Assembly: GCF_016907255.1 (NCBI RefSeq)
Contig: NZ_JAFBBQ010000001.1
Span: 2,356,001-2,420,000, forward strand
DNA length: 64,000 bases
Reading direction: 5' to 3'
Source of the DNA: Microbacterium keratanolyticum
Lineage (GTDB): Bacteria > Actinomycetota > Actinomycetes > Actinomycetales > Microbacteriaceae
Below the pieces are notes generated by a model. That model did not search any database, was not told the DNA's origin, and was given only the letters and a program-made list of their open reading frames with translations. Positions 9,889 through 17,735 of the stretch are shown one piece after another. The first letter of the stretch is position 1, and each line of letters begins with the position of its first letter. The position numbers and the translations under genes are program-made.

Positions 9889-10790
9889 GTCTGTCGCGCG
9901 ACGAGCTCTGGCCGCGCGCGGGTGGCTGGCCCGCGCATACGCCGGGAGAGCGGGCGGATGCTGTGCTGCTGGGCGTTCCCACGTGGCGTTCGTCGCTCTC
10001 GCCGACCGGCGCGCATGCGACGCCCACCGCGATCCGCGAGGCGCTTCCGCGCTACAGCGCGACCCTCATGGGCCCGCCGATCCTCGACCTCACCGAGGCT
10101 CTTCGTGTCACGGATGCGGGCGACATCACCGACCCCGACGGGGAGGACGGGATCGCCGAGACCGTTGGCAGAGTGCGCTCTCTCGCGCACGACGCGGGCC
10201 TCGTGATCGCCCTCGGCGGTGACAACTCGCTGACCTACCCGGTGGCACGAGGAGCCGGAGCATCCGGTCTCCTCACGATCGATGCGCACTTCGATCTGCG
10301 CGACGGCGTCTCCAACGGATCACCCGTGCGCCGCCTCGTGCAGGACGCTCCGGACGGCGAGCGGATCGATCCGACACGGATCGTGCAGATCGGCATCGCG
10401 GATTTCGCGAACTCGGCGGCATACGCGCGGCGCGCCGCGGACTGGGGCATCCGCGTCATCACGCTCGACGAACTGCGTCGTCGCGGCGTCACGGATGTCG
10501 TGGCCGAAGCCGTCGAGATCGCCGGAGCCGGTGTTGACGCGCGGGTGCACCTCGACATCGATGTGGATGCTGCCGACCGTGCTGTCGCCCCGGGATGCCC
10601 GGCAAGCGTACCGGGTGGGCTGCAGGCGTGGGAGCTGCGTGCGCTCGTGCGGGCGATCGCCGAGGATCGGCGGATCGTGAGCGCCGACATCGCCGAGGTC
10701 GATGCCACCGCCGATGCCGACGATGCACGCACCGTGCGCCTCGCGGCCCTGTGCGTGCTCGAACTGCTGGCGGGCCTCGCCCGGCGTTGA
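9885..10790 (+). CDS. hutG: Formimidoylglutamase (arginase/ureohydrolase family)
   Basis: The 301-residue protein belongs to the ureohydrolase fold and by context hydrolyses N-formimidoylglutamate to glutamate and formamide, completing the operon's pathway. The binuclear Mn site is visible as DAHFD (Asp133, His135, Asp137) and DIDVDAAD (Asp226, Asp228). The first block reads GGDNS (111-115), with Asn114 where arginases carry a metal-binding His. The family P that usually follows the last Asp (DxDxxDP) is also changed to DR. These may be lineage features of actinobacterial HutG. No hutF-like deiminase is seen, so the direct amidine hydrolysis route is inferred. Confidence 0.88.
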   Translation: MSLSRDELWPRAGGWPAHTPGERADAVLLGVPTWRSSLSPTGAHATPTAIREALPRYSATLMGPPILDLTEALRVTDAGDITDPDGEDGIAETVGRVRSLAHDAGLVIALGGDNSLTYPVARGAGASGLLTIDAHFDLRDGVSNGSPVRRLVQDAPDGERIDPTRIVQIGIADFANSAAYARRAADWGIRVITLDELRRRGVTDVVAEAVEIAGAGVDARVHLDIDVDAADRAVAPGCPASVPGGLQAWELRALVRAIAEDRRIVSADIAEVDATADADDARTVRLAALCVLELLAGLARR

Positions 10791-10798
10791 CGCTTCGC

Positions 10799-10822
10799 GC
10801 TCCGGGCGTGGAGCCCCGGGGC
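10799..10822 (+). terminator. Hairpin after hutG
   Basis: GCTCCGGG pairs with CCCGGGGC (one G-T pair) around an eight-base loop, starting nine bases after the hutG stop. There is no T-run, as is common in actinobacterial terminators. It separates the hut operon from the photolyase promoter. Confidence 0.45.
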
Positions 10823-10851
10823 CGTGCTCATCGACGTTGCACCGTGCTGAT

Positions 10852-10857
10852 TAGCAT
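10852..10857 (+). promoter_or_regulatory. -10 element TAGCAT for photolyase
   Basis: TAGCAT ends six bases before ATG 10864, favouring that ATG over the GTG three bases earlier and suggesting a leaderless transcript. Confidence 0.5.
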
Positions 10858-10863
10858 GGGGTG

Positions 10864-12189
10864 ATGACGACGCTTGTGTGGTTTCGAGACGATCTGCGAC
10901 TCAGCGACCACGCGGCGTTGCACGCCGCCGCCGAGAGCGGTGACGACATCGTGGCTCTCTTCGTGCTGGAGGACGAGTCCGCGCACGTGCGCGCCCTCGG
11001 AGGTGCCGCGGCGTGGTGGCTGCACCACTCTCTCACCGCACTGCGCGCAGCCCTTGCCGAGCGCGACGTGCCGCTCATACTGCGGCGAGGGGCGGCAGAG
11101 CAGATCGTGCCCGAGGTCGTGCGTGAGAGCGGAGCGTCGCGCGTGCTCTGGAACCGCCGCTACGGACAGGCACGCCACCATGACGCCGCGCTCAAGATCG
11201 CATTGCGCGAGACCGGCTGCGACGTCGGCTCGTTCGCCGGCGACGTGCTGTTCGAGCCATGGACCATCGCCACCCAGGACGGTGGCGCCTACAAGGTCTA
11301 CTCCGCCTTCTGGCGGGCCTGCACGGCTGCTCCCGCTCCCGCCCTCCCGCTTCCCGCGCCTTCCGTCCTCGTCGCGGCAGCCACGCAGCCGCGCAGCGAG
11401 AACCTCGACTCCTGGGAGCTGCTGCCGACCGCGCCCGACTGGGCAGGCGGACTCGCCGAACGGTGGACGCCGGGCGAGGCGTCCGCTCAGCGCACTCTCG
11501 ACGAGTTTCTCGAAGAACGTCTGGCCCACTACGGTGAGCGGGATTACCCGGCCGAACAGAACTGCTCAGAGCTTTCGCCCCACCTGCGCTGGGGAGAGAT
11601 CAGCCCCCGCACCGTCTGGCACCGGACGCTGCGGGCCACGGGAGACGTGGGGCTGTTCCTCTCGGAGCTGGGCTGGCGCGAGTTCGCGAAGCACACCGCT
11701 TTCCACGTGGGACCCCTGCATCGCGAGAACATCAACCGCCGGTTCGACGGCTTCCCCTGGCGCACGGACGGCGATGACGCTCTCTCCGCCTGGCAGCAGG
11801 GGCGGACCGGATTCGGCCTGGTCGACGCCGGAATGCGCGAGCTCTGGCAGACCGGGGTGATGCACAACCGGGTGCGCATGGTCACTGCGTCATTCCTCAC
11901 CAAGAATCTGCTGCTCGACTGGCGCATCGGGGAGGCCTGGTTCTGGGACACGCTCGTCGACGCGGACGAGGCGAGCAACCCCTTCAACTGGCAGTGGGTT
12001 GCGGGATGCGGCGCGGATGCTGCTCCGTACTTCCGTGTCTTCAACCCCGAACTCCAGCAGAAGAAGTTCGACCCCGAGGGGCGCTATGTCGCGCTGTGGG
12101 CACCGGACAGCGCCATGCTGCCGCCGATCGTCGACCTGAGAGCGACCAGAGCGCAGGCACTGGAGGCGTACCACTCGCTGCCTCGGTAG
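10864..12189 (+). CDS. phr: Deoxyribodipyrimidine photo-lyase (class I CPD photolyase type)
   Basis: The 441-residue flavoprotein repairs UV-induced cyclobutane pyrimidine dimers with blue light. The N-terminal antenna-binding domain begins LVWFRDDLRLSDH. The FAD domain shows YKVYSAFWRAC, LGWREFAKH, the signature block WQQGRTGFGLVDAGMREL, the HNRVRMVTASFLTKNLL segment, and NPFNWQWVAGCGADAAPYFR with the tryptophans of the electron-transfer path. Length is normal. A DASH cryptochrome or (6-4) enzyme is less likely given the sequence blocks. It stands alone with its own promoter and is convergent with the DUF445 gene five bases away. Confidence 0.94.
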   Translation: MTTLVWFRDDLRLSDHAALHAAAESGDDIVALFVLEDESAHVRALGGAAAWWLHHSLTALRAALAERDVPLILRRGAAEQIVPEVVRESGASRVLWNRRYGQARHHDAALKIALRETGCDVGSFAGDVLFEPWTIATQDGGAYKVYSAFWRACTAAPAPALPLPAPSVLVAAATQPRSENLDSWELLPTAPDWAGGLAERWTPGEASAQRTLDEFLEERLAHYGERDYPAEQNCSELSPHLRWGEISPRTVWHRTLRATGDVGLFLSELGWREFAKHTAFHVGPLHRENINRRFDGFPWRTDGDDALSAWQQGRTGFGLVDAGMRELWQTGVMHNRVRMVTASFLTKNLLLDWRIGEAWFWDTLVDADEASNPFNWQWVAGCGADAAPYFRVFNPELQQKKFDPEGRYVALWAPDSAMLPPIVDLRATRAQALEAYHSLPR

Positions 12190-12194
12190 CCCTC

Positions 12195-13469
12195 TCAGAC
12201 CGGGATGATCGCGTGGGCGACGGCGAAGATCGCCAGCCCCGCCAGCGCGCCGACGACGGTGCCGTTGAGGCGGATGTACTGCAGGTCGCGGCCGACCATG
12301 AGCTCGATCTTCTCTGTGGTCTCGGCCGGGTCCCAGCGCTCGACGGTGTCGGTGATGATCGAGGCGATGTCGTGGCGGTAGCGATCGACGAGGAAGACCG
12401 CCGCATCGGACACCCAGGTGTCGACGCGCGTCTGCAACGCGGCATCCGTCGTCAGCCTCTCACCGATCTCCTGAAGCGCCTGCCGCGCCCGCTGGCGCAG
12501 ACCGCTCTCAGGGTCTGCGAGGGCCGCGAGCAGTCCCGCCTTGGCGGTGTTCCACGCCTCCGCGGCGAGAGCGCCGACGCGAGGGCTGTCGAAGAGTGCG
12601 GCTTTCGCGTTCTCGAGCCTCGCGCGCGTGGCGGCGTCGTGCTGCAGGTTGTCCGCGAGGCGCGCGAGATACCCGTCGAGGGCCCTGCGGGCGGGATGGT
12701 GCGGATCGGCCTGCACCGCCTGAACGAACTTCACGGCCTCGTGATAGACGGTGTCATCGACGAAGCGGTGCGCCAGCTTCGGCACCCATCCGGGCAGCCG
12801 TCGCGACACGAGCCCGGTGAAGGCGGTCGCATTGGCGTCGAGCCAGCGGGCGATCGAGTCGACCGCGAGGTCCACGGCACCGTGGTGGGCGTCCGCGTCG
12901 ACGATCGTCCGGAGCCACGCACCCGCGGGAGGCCCCCACTCGGGCGTGAGCAGGTGCTCCCGCGCGAGGTCGGAGATGAGATCGCGCACGTCATCGTCGC
13001 TGAGTGCGTGCAGCACGGCGGTGGCGATCGTCGCGCCCTCGGCAGCGACCCGCTCCGCGTGCTTCTCCTCCCGCAGCCACTCGCCGGCGCGACGCGCGAT
13101 GTCGGTCTGCGCGAGCTTCGTGCGCACGACGTCGGATGCGAGGAAGTTCGTCTCGACGAACTCGCCGAGGCTGCGGCCGATCTCATCCTTGCGGGTGGGG
13201 ATGATGGCCGTGTGCGGAATCGGGAGCCCCAGCGGGCGTCGAAACAGCGCCGTGACGGCGAACCAGTCCGCGAGGGCGCCGACCATGCCGCCTTCGGCTG
13301 CGGCGCGCACGTACCCAAGCCACGGATGCTGGCCCTGCAGCCAGAACGCGACGACGAACACGCCCGCCATGACGAGCAGCGCACCCAGGGCGACGGCCTT
13401 CATCCGGCGCAGCGCGCGCAGGCGCTCCTGATCGGCGGGAGAGAGCAGTGCCAGAGGAGTGCGCGGCAT
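12195..13469 (-). CDS. DUF445 family membrane protein
   Basis: The 424-residue protein matches the DUF445 (YjiN-like) family. A hydrophobic helix lies near residues 25-45, followed by the hallmark AAEGGMVGALADWFAVTALFRRPLGLPIPHTAIIP, here split by no gap, then RKDEIGRSLGEFVETNFL. A long helical, probably extracytoplasmic or coiled-coil-rich region follows, and a final hydrophobic segment lies at about 400-424 (VVGALAGLAIFAVAHAIIPV). The function of the family is not established; members have been linked to envelope integrity. ATG 13469 has a purine-rich GGGAGG ten bases upstream. It is divergent from the CsoR-type gene. Confidence 0.88.
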   Translation of the reverse strand: MPRTPLALLSPADQERLRALRRMKAVALGALLVMAGVFVVAFWLQGQHPWLGYVRAAAEGGMVGALADWFAVTALFRRPLGLPIPHTAIIPTRKDEIGRSLGEFVETNFLASDVVRTKLAQTDIARRAGEWLREEKHAERVAAEGATIATAVLHALSDDDVRDLISDLAREHLLTPEWGPPAGAWLRTIVDADAHHGAVDLAVDSIARWLDANATAFTGLVSRRLPGWVPKLAHRFVDDTVYHEAVKFVQAVQADPHHPARRALDGYLARLADNLQHDAATRARLENAKAALFDSPRVGALAAEAWNTAKAGLLAALADPESGLRQRARQALQEIGERLTTDAALQTRVDTWVSDAAVFLVDRYRHDIASIITDTVERWDPAETTEKIELMVGRDLQYIRLNGTVVGALAGLAIFAVAHAIIPV

Positions 13470-13518
13470 GCGGCTATCCTCCCATGCTCGTTCTCGGCAT
13501 TCCTGCCTCCAGGGGGAG

Positions 13519-13524
13519 TAGCCT
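13519..13524 (+). promoter_or_regulatory. -10 element TAGCCT for the CsoR-family gene
   Basis: TAGCCT ends six bases before GTG 13531, supporting that codon rather than GTG 13528 as start. The purine run AGGGGGAG just upstream at 13511-13518 could alternatively act as a ribosome site for 13528. Confidence 0.45.
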
Positions 13525-13530
13525 CAAGTG

Positions 13531-13803
13531 GTGATCGAAGACATCAAGAAGCGTGCTCTGCACCGGACGAGCATCCTCGAAGGCCAGCTGCGTGGCATCA
13601 CGCGCATGATCGAGGGCGAGGAGTACTGCATGGACATCATCACGCAGACCCGCGCGATCCAGAAGTCACTCGAGTCCCTCAACCGCCTGCTGCTGGAGAA
13701 TCATCTCCGCACGCACGTGACGCACATGATCGAGGCCGGCGGAGACACCCGCGACCAGGCCGTCGCCGAACTCATGAAGGCGTTCGACTTCCAGGGCAAA
13801 TAG
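13531..13803 (+). CDS. CsoR/RcnR/FrmR-family metal- or aldehyde-responsive repressor
   Basis: This 90-residue all-helical protein has the family's N-terminal RALHRTSILEGQLRGI, the conserved YCMDIITQTRAIQ helix and the NHLRTHV segment. The ligand fingerprint is Cys33, His58, His62. CsoR copper sensors have Cys-His-Cys at these places, RcnR adds His near the N-terminus to Cys-His-His, and FrmR uses Cys alone. The third ligand here is therefore His, and the N-terminal His of RcnR is missing. Such repressors bind DNA as tetramers and release it on metal binding. No copper chaperone, efflux pump or formaldehyde dehydrogenase gene is adjacent, so the inducer is unknown. Confidence 0.9.
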   Translation: MIEDIKKRALHRTSILEGQLRGITRMIEGEEYCMDIITQTRAIQKSLESLNRLLLENHLRTHVTHMIEAGGDTRDQAVAELMKAFDFQGK

Positions 13804-13810
13804 CCGAGAC

Positions 13811-14992
13811 TCAGTCCTCGATCGGTCCCAGCAGGGCGCTCGCGACGGTGGAGTGCGCCGACTCCGGGTCGGAGGGATGGAACGCGCCTGCCAGCACATC
13901 GCGGTAGATCCGCGACAGCTCGTGCGCGGAGAAGTATGAGCTTCCGCCGGCGACGAGCATCGCCTCGTCGGCCACCTGCTTGGCCATCACCGTGGCACGG
14001 TGCTTGAGCCCGGCGAGCTGCGGGAACCACCGCGTGCCGTGATCGACGAGCTCATCGACATCGCGCGCGAGTGCGGCGATCTGCGGGGGCAGCGCGTCGA
14101 CGGCGAGGCCCATCTCCGCAATCCGCCAGCGAATGTCGGGGTCCTGTGCATAGCTCTTGCCGGTCTTCTTCGATCGGCGTTTCTGCGCGGTCTCGACCGC
14201 CAGCTCCAGCGCACGCTGCGCGATACCGGTGTACACCGAGGCGAGCAGGATCTCGAACACCGAGAAGATCCCGAAGATGATCGGATCAGGCGTGGGGCCC
14301 GGATCGATGCGGCGCACGATGCGATCGGCGGGGGCGACCGCGCCGTTGAGGCGCGTCGTGCGGCTCTGCGTGCCGCGCATGCCGAGGGTGTCCCAGTCGT
14401 CGCCGGTCACCACCGCGTCGGTGCGGTCGATGAAGGCGAACACGAGTTTCGGGGCATCCGGGCTCGTGGTGTCGAGGCCGTGCAGGCCCAGGCGCGTCCA
14501 GACGGGTGCCAGTGAGGTGAAGATCTTCAGGCCCGTGAATGCGTAGGAGCCGTCTGCCTGCGGCACAGCCTCCGTGTCGCTGCCGAAGAGCACGAGGTCG
14601 TTGCCGCCCTCGCTGATACCGAAGGCGAAGACCTCGCCGGCGGCCGCGCCGTCCTGCACGAACTCCATCCCAGGGACACCGCGATCGGAGAAGACCTTGG
14701 CGACGCCCGTCCACACGAGGTGCATGTTGATCGCCAGCGCCGTGGCGGGCGCGGCGCCAGCGAGGCGCTGCTGGAGGATCGCCGCCTGGGTGAGGCTCAG
14801 CCCTGCGCCGCCGCGCTCGGTCGGCACGAGGATGCGAAGGTAGCCGGCGTCGCGCAGTTCATCGAGGTCCTGCTGCGGGAACGTGTTCTCGCGATCGTGG
14901 ATCGGCGCGCGCTCGCGGATCCGGGCAAGCAGGTCGTCCGGAAGGAAGGCGGTGGGATCGAACGGGGCAGGGGCGGCGACCGAAGCGGACAT
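13811..14992 (-). CDS. Acyl-CoA dehydrogenase-like flavoprotein
   Basis: The 393-residue protein has the acyl-CoA dehydrogenase architecture: an N-terminal helical domain (LDELRDAGYLRILVPTERGG), a middle beta domain (FAFGISEGGNDLV, then FTGLKIFTSL, and LGMRGTQSRTTRLNG), and a C-terminal helical bundle including the Gly-Gly-Ser-Ser-Tyr segment near residue 350. The catalytic glutamate of true dehydrogenases is not obvious, and related proteins (DszC/monooxygenase-like or acyl-ACP oxidising) share this fold, so the reaction is not assigned. It is transcribed in the same direction as the kinase upstream but has its own -10 element in the 18-base gap. Confidence 0.8.
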   Translation of the reverse strand: MSASVAAPAPFDPTAFLPDDLLARIRERAPIHDRENTFPQQDLDELRDAGYLRILVPTERGGAGLSLTQAAILQQRLAGAAPATALAINMHLVWTGVAKVFSDRGVPGMEFVQDGAAAGEVFAFGISEGGNDLVLFGSDTEAVPQADGSYAFTGLKIFTSLAPVWTRLGLHGLDTTSPDAPKLVFAFIDRTDAVVTGDDWDTLGMRGTQSRTTRLNGAVAPADRIVRRIDPGPTPDPIIFGIFSVFEILLASVYTGIAQRALELAVETAQKRRSKKTGKSYAQDPDIRWRIAEMGLAVDALPPQIAALARDVDELVDHGTRWFPQLAGLKHRATVMAKQVADEAMLVAGGSSYFSAHELSRIYRDVLAGAFHPSDPESAHSTVASALLGPIED

Positions 14993-14998
14993 GCCTCC

Positions 14999-15004
14999 AG
15001 CCTA
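14999..15004 (-). promoter_or_regulatory. -10 element TAGGCT for the acyl-CoA dehydrogenase-like gene
   Basis: Read on the minus strand, TAGGCT ends six bases before ATG 14992, the leaderless spacing seen at many genes here. GGAGG also lies in that six-base gap, just before the start. Confidence 0.45.
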
Positions 15005-15010
15005 TGACCG

Positions 15011-15922
15011 TCAGCGCAGGGGAGGCAGGTCGTGCGGCACGACCAGAACCCGCGCGGCGGCGGCGTGGCCGGCGGAGAGACGCTCGGCGTAGGGGAGGTC
15101 CTGCAACGTCGCGGTGAGGAAGCCCGATGCGAAGGCGTCGCCGGCGCCGACGGGTTCCACGACCTCGACCGTGGGGGCCGGAACGAACACCGGCGCCTCC
15201 GCGCCGACGAACGCCGTCGCGCCCACATCGCCGTCCTTGACGATGAGGACCGCGCAGTCAGGAAGATGGCGGCGGATGTCTTCTGCCGTCGCGGTGCCCC
15301 AGAGACGCTCGGCCTCGTCGCGGCCGACGAAGGTGAGGTCGGCGGCGTTGGCGTAGTGCGCGAGTGCGGATGCCGCCTCGTCCAGGGACCACAGTGCGCG
15401 GCGGTCGTTCACGTCGAAGGAGACGAGAGCGCCGGCGGCGCGAGCATCCGCGAACAGCTGACCTGTCATCTCGGCGCAGGACGCCGACAGTGCCGGAGTG
15501 ATGCCCGTCGTGTGCACGATGCGCACGCCCGCGAGCTGCGCGGTCGAGAGGAAGCCGCCGGCCATCCGCGAGGCGGCGGAACCCCGGCGGTAGTAGTAGA
15601 CATCGGAGCTCTCGGCGCCCGGGTCCTTGAACATGACACCGGTGGGAGCGTCGGAATCGCGCTCCGCCCATGCCTCGACGCCGCGCGCCTCCAGCTCGGA
15701 CAGCACGCGCGTGCCGAGCGGGTCATCGCCCAGACGAGACGCCCACACCGCGCGGTATCCGTTCGCAGCGACCTGCGCGGCGACGTTCGATTCTGCTCCC
15801 GCCAGGCCGACCGTCGCCGTGTGCGCGCTCGAGAGCGGGGCATCGGTGGGGGTGATGAGTGCCATGCACTCGCCAACGCAGATCAGATCGGGGGCAGGAA
15901 CGGAAGCAGGCGACGACGTCAT
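15011..15922 (-). CDS. PfkB-family carbohydrate kinase, KDG kinase-like
   Basis: The 303-residue kinase begins LICVGECMALITP, contains GLAGAESNVAAQVAANG (the sugar-site region), the FKDPGAESSDVYYYRRGSAAS block seen in 2-keto-3-deoxygluconate and related kinases, and ends with VEPVGAGDAFASGF carrying the catalytic Asp. ATG 15922 overlaps the stop of the MFS gene (ATGA), so transporter and kinase form an operon, suggesting uptake and phosphorylation of one sugar or sugar acid. KDG kinase is the best guess; fructokinase or adenosine-type activity is possible. Confidence 0.85.
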   Translation of the reverse strand: MTSSPASVPAPDLICVGECMALITPTDAPLSSAHTATVGLAGAESNVAAQVAANGYRAVWASRLGDDPLGTRVLSELEARGVEAWAERDSDAPTGVMFKDPGAESSDVYYYRRGSAASRMAGGFLSTAQLAGVRIVHTTGITPALSASCAEMTGQLFADARAAGALVSFDVNDRRALWSLDEAASALAHYANAADLTFVGRDEAERLWGTATAEDIRRHLPDCAVLIVKDGDVGATAFVGAEAPVFVPAPTVEVVEPVGAGDAFASGFLTATLQDLPYAERLSAGHAAAARVLVVPHDLPPLR

Positions 15923-17136
15923 GATGAAGGAAGAATGACCGGTTCTGTGTCGGGGATCGGACTGGGATCCCGATCGCGAAGATCGGGGAAGGCTCGCACG
16001 AAGACTATCGAAACCAGAAGCCCCACGGCGGCGAAGAGCGTCGCGGCGAGATATGCGCCCTGCGCGCCGCCGGTCTGGTCGATGAGGACCCCGGCGGTCG
16101 CGGATCCGGCGGCGGCCCCGATGAGCTGTCCGGTGCCCACCCAGCCGAAGGCCTCGGCCGACTCGCTGAACTTCACGCTCGCCGTCGTGATGGCGAAGAG
16201 GACGGCGAGAGCGGGGGCCACGCCGAGACCGGCGAGCAGCAGCGATCCACCCAGCCAGAACACGTTGAGGGAGATCATCGTGAGCGCGAGGCCGACCGTC
16301 ACGATCGCGAAGCGGCGGGCCATCGCCCAGGGGCCGATCGGCACGCGGCCGCTGGCCAGGCCACCGGCGAGGCTGCCGACGGAGAACACTGCCAGGACGA
16401 GGCCCGCTTCCAGTCCGCCGTGGTCGAAGGTCGCGACGACGCCGACCTCGACCGAGGCGCAGGCGCCGATCAGGAGGAACCCGATGACGGTCGCCAGCAT
16501 GACCGGCGGCTTGAGGACGACAGCCCCGAAGCCCCGTCGGCTGCGAGGAATGCGCACGCGTCCGACCTCGCGGGAGAGGATGAACCACGCGCCTCCCAGC
16601 ACCTGGATCGTCGCGACGAGGAGCAGGCCCTGCACAGTGCCCACCTGCGTGGACACGAAGGTGATCACGACCGGGGCGACGATCCAGATGATCTCCTGCA
16701 GCGATGCATCCAGCGAGAAGAGAGGTGTGAGCTGCGAGGAGTTGACCATCTTCGGATAGATGGTGCGCACCGCCGCCTGCACCGGCGGAGTGGAGAGCCC
16801 CGCGATGAGCCCGAGTGCCATGTACCCGGCGAGGTGGAGCGGGGCGAGTGCGAGGGTCGTGACGGCGAGAACGCAGATGAGCAGGGTGAGCGTGAGGACA
16901 CGACGCATGCCCCACCGGCCCATCCAGCGGCTCGTCACGGGGCCGGCGACCGCCTGGCCCACGCTGGTCGCGGCGAGGACCAGACCTGCCGCACCGTACG
17001 AGCCCGTCGTGTGCTCGACGTGCAGCAGGATCGCGAGACTCGCCATTCCGCTGGGGAATCGGGCGGTCAGCTGTGCGGCGATGATGCGCCCCACCCCGGG
17101 GGTGCGCAGGAGTTCGCGATATCCGGATGCGGCCAC
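15919..17136 (-). CDS. Major facilitator superfamily transporter
   Basis: The 405-residue protein has about twelve hydrophobic segments and an MFS-type loop after helix 2 (TSRWMGRWGMRRVL). I start at GTG 17136 because a TACCGT -10 lies six bases upstream and residues before it read as a Cys-rich, unlikely N-terminus. It is coupled by ATGA to the downstream PfkB kinase gene, which suggests a sugar or sugar-acid substrate, but MFS proteins of this general (drug/unknown) type do not reveal their ligand by sequence. The protein is located in the cytoplasmic membrane. Confidence 0.87.
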   Translation of the reverse strand: MAASGYRELLRTPGVGRIIAAQLTARFPSGMASLAILLHVEHTTGSYGAAGLVLAATSVGQAVAGPVTSRWMGRWGMRRVLTLTLLICVLAVTTLALAPLHLAGYMALGLIAGLSTPPVQAAVRTIYPKMVNSSQLTPLFSLDASLQEIIWIVAPVVITFVSTQVGTVQGLLLVATIQVLGGAWFILSREVGRVRIPRSRRGFGAVVLKPPVMLATVIGFLLIGACASVEVGVVATFDHGGLEAGLVLAVFSVGSLAGGLASGRVPIGPWAMARRFAIVTVGLALTMISLNVFWLGGSLLLAGLGVAPALAVLFAITTASVKFSESAEAFGWVGTGQLIGAAAGSATAGVLIDQTGGAQGAYLAATLFAAVGLLVSIVFVRAFPDLRDRDPSPIPDTEPVILPSS

Positions 17137-17142
17137 CTGACA

Positions 17143-17148
17143 ACGGTA
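17143..17148 (-). promoter_or_regulatory. -10 element TACCGT for the MFS-kinase operon
   Basis: On the minus strand TACCGT ends six bases before GTG 17136 and therefore helps fix that start. Confidence 0.45.
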
Positions 17149-17306
17149 CTCGCAGCGACACGCCCACGACACGCCGAACCGCGGATTCCACACCCTGAGG
17201 AATGTCCGAAGCCCGCTGTAGCGTCCGATCTGTGGATGGATCCGAATGCGGTCGTTCCGAGGCGCGGGAATCCGCGCTTCGCGACCTCCTTCGGGGTGGT
17301 GTCGGC

Positions 17307-17360
17307 TGTGGATGAAACCGTGGAGAACCTGTGGGGGAACCCGTGGAAAGCGGTGGAAAA
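17307..17360 (+). repeat. Phased array of five DnaA-box-like 9-mers
   Basis: Five same-strand 9-mers start at 17307 (TGTGGATGA), 17319 (CGTGGAGAA), 17330 (TGTGGGGGA), 17342 (CGTGGAAAG) and 17352 (GGTGGAAAA). The intervals are 12, 11, 12 and 10 bases, close to one helical turn. All share GTGG followed by purines and resemble the reverse of the DnaA box TTATCCACA (TGTGGATAA); the first matches 8 of 9. DnaA binding at nrd promoters is known in E. coli; binding here is inference. Confidence 0.5.
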
Positions 17361-17374
17361 CTACAGAGATGTAA

Positions 17375-17422
17375 CTACTACCCCTTGTGGTCGCCCCTAA
17401 TGTCCGTCCCTATATGTAGTAT
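17375..17422. promoter_or_regulatory. Paired NrdR boxes
   Basis: Compared with the NrdR consensus ACACWATATVTWGTGT, box 2 at 17407-17422 (TCCCTATATGTAGTAT) matches 13 of 16 and box 1 at 17375-17390 (CTACTACCCCTTGTGG) matches 10 of 16. The starts are 32 bases apart, the three-turn spacing typical of NrdR operators. NrdR is an ATP/dATP-sensing repressor of ribonucleotide reductase genes; its own gene is not in this window. Confidence 0.6.
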
Positions 17423-17483
17423 TGAAGTCCTGGTGGGGGGCCTGCCGGGAAACATCAGGTTCAAGGGAAGAAGAGGCGCAATT

Positions 17484-17717
17484 ATGTCGATTACCGTCTA
17501 CACGAAGCCGTCCTGCGTCCAGTGCAACGCGACCTACCGCGCGCTTGACGCGAAGGGCATCGAGTACGACATTCTCGACCTGTCGGAAGACCCGGCAGCG
17601 CTCGAGCAGGTCAAGGCTCTCGGCTACCTGCAGGCACCCGTCGTCATCACCGACGAGGACCACTGGTCGGGCTTCCGTCCCGACAAGATCGACGAGCTCG
17701 CATCGCGGCTCGCATAG
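17484..17717 (+). CDS. nrdH: Glutaredoxin-like redoxin NrdH
   Basis: The 77-residue redoxin has the CVQC active site (Cys11, Cys14) and the NrdH C-terminal signature with HWSGFRPDKI, which fits thioredoxin-reductase-linked NrdH rather than a glutathione-dependent glutaredoxin. It supplies electrons to class Ib ribonucleotide reductase. ATG 17484 has an AAGAGG ribosome site seven bases upstream. It is the first gene of nrdHIEF and is preceded by the NrdR boxes. Confidence 0.96.
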   Translation: MSITVYTKPSCVQCNATYRALDAKGIEYDILDLSEDPAALEQVKALGYLQAPVVITDEDHWSGFRPDKIDELASRLA

Positions 17718-17735
17718 TCTGCCGGCGGGTGTGCG

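Larger units (their letters stand above)
17137..17483. other. 347-bp gene-free nrd control region
   Basis: This stretch between the divergent MFS and nrdH genes holds the MFS promoter at its left end, an isolated DnaA-box-like TGTGGATGG at 17231-17239, the phased repeat array (17307-17360), paired NrdR boxes (17375-17422), and an nrdH leader ending with an AAGAGG ribosome site seven bases before ATG 17484. I see no open frame or RNA gene in it. It is noticeably richer in A and T than the flanking genes near its right end. Confidence 0.7.

Noticed and set aside
13528..13530. GTG 13528 as start of the CsoR-family gene
   Set aside because: GTG 13531 fits the TAGCCT hexamer spacing better; the difference is one residue and does not affect function.
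17362..17377. Alternative NrdR box candidate overlapping the array end
   Set aside because: It matches the NrdR consensus worse than the site at 17375-17390 and is 45 bases from the strong box, which does not fit the usual three-turn spacing.
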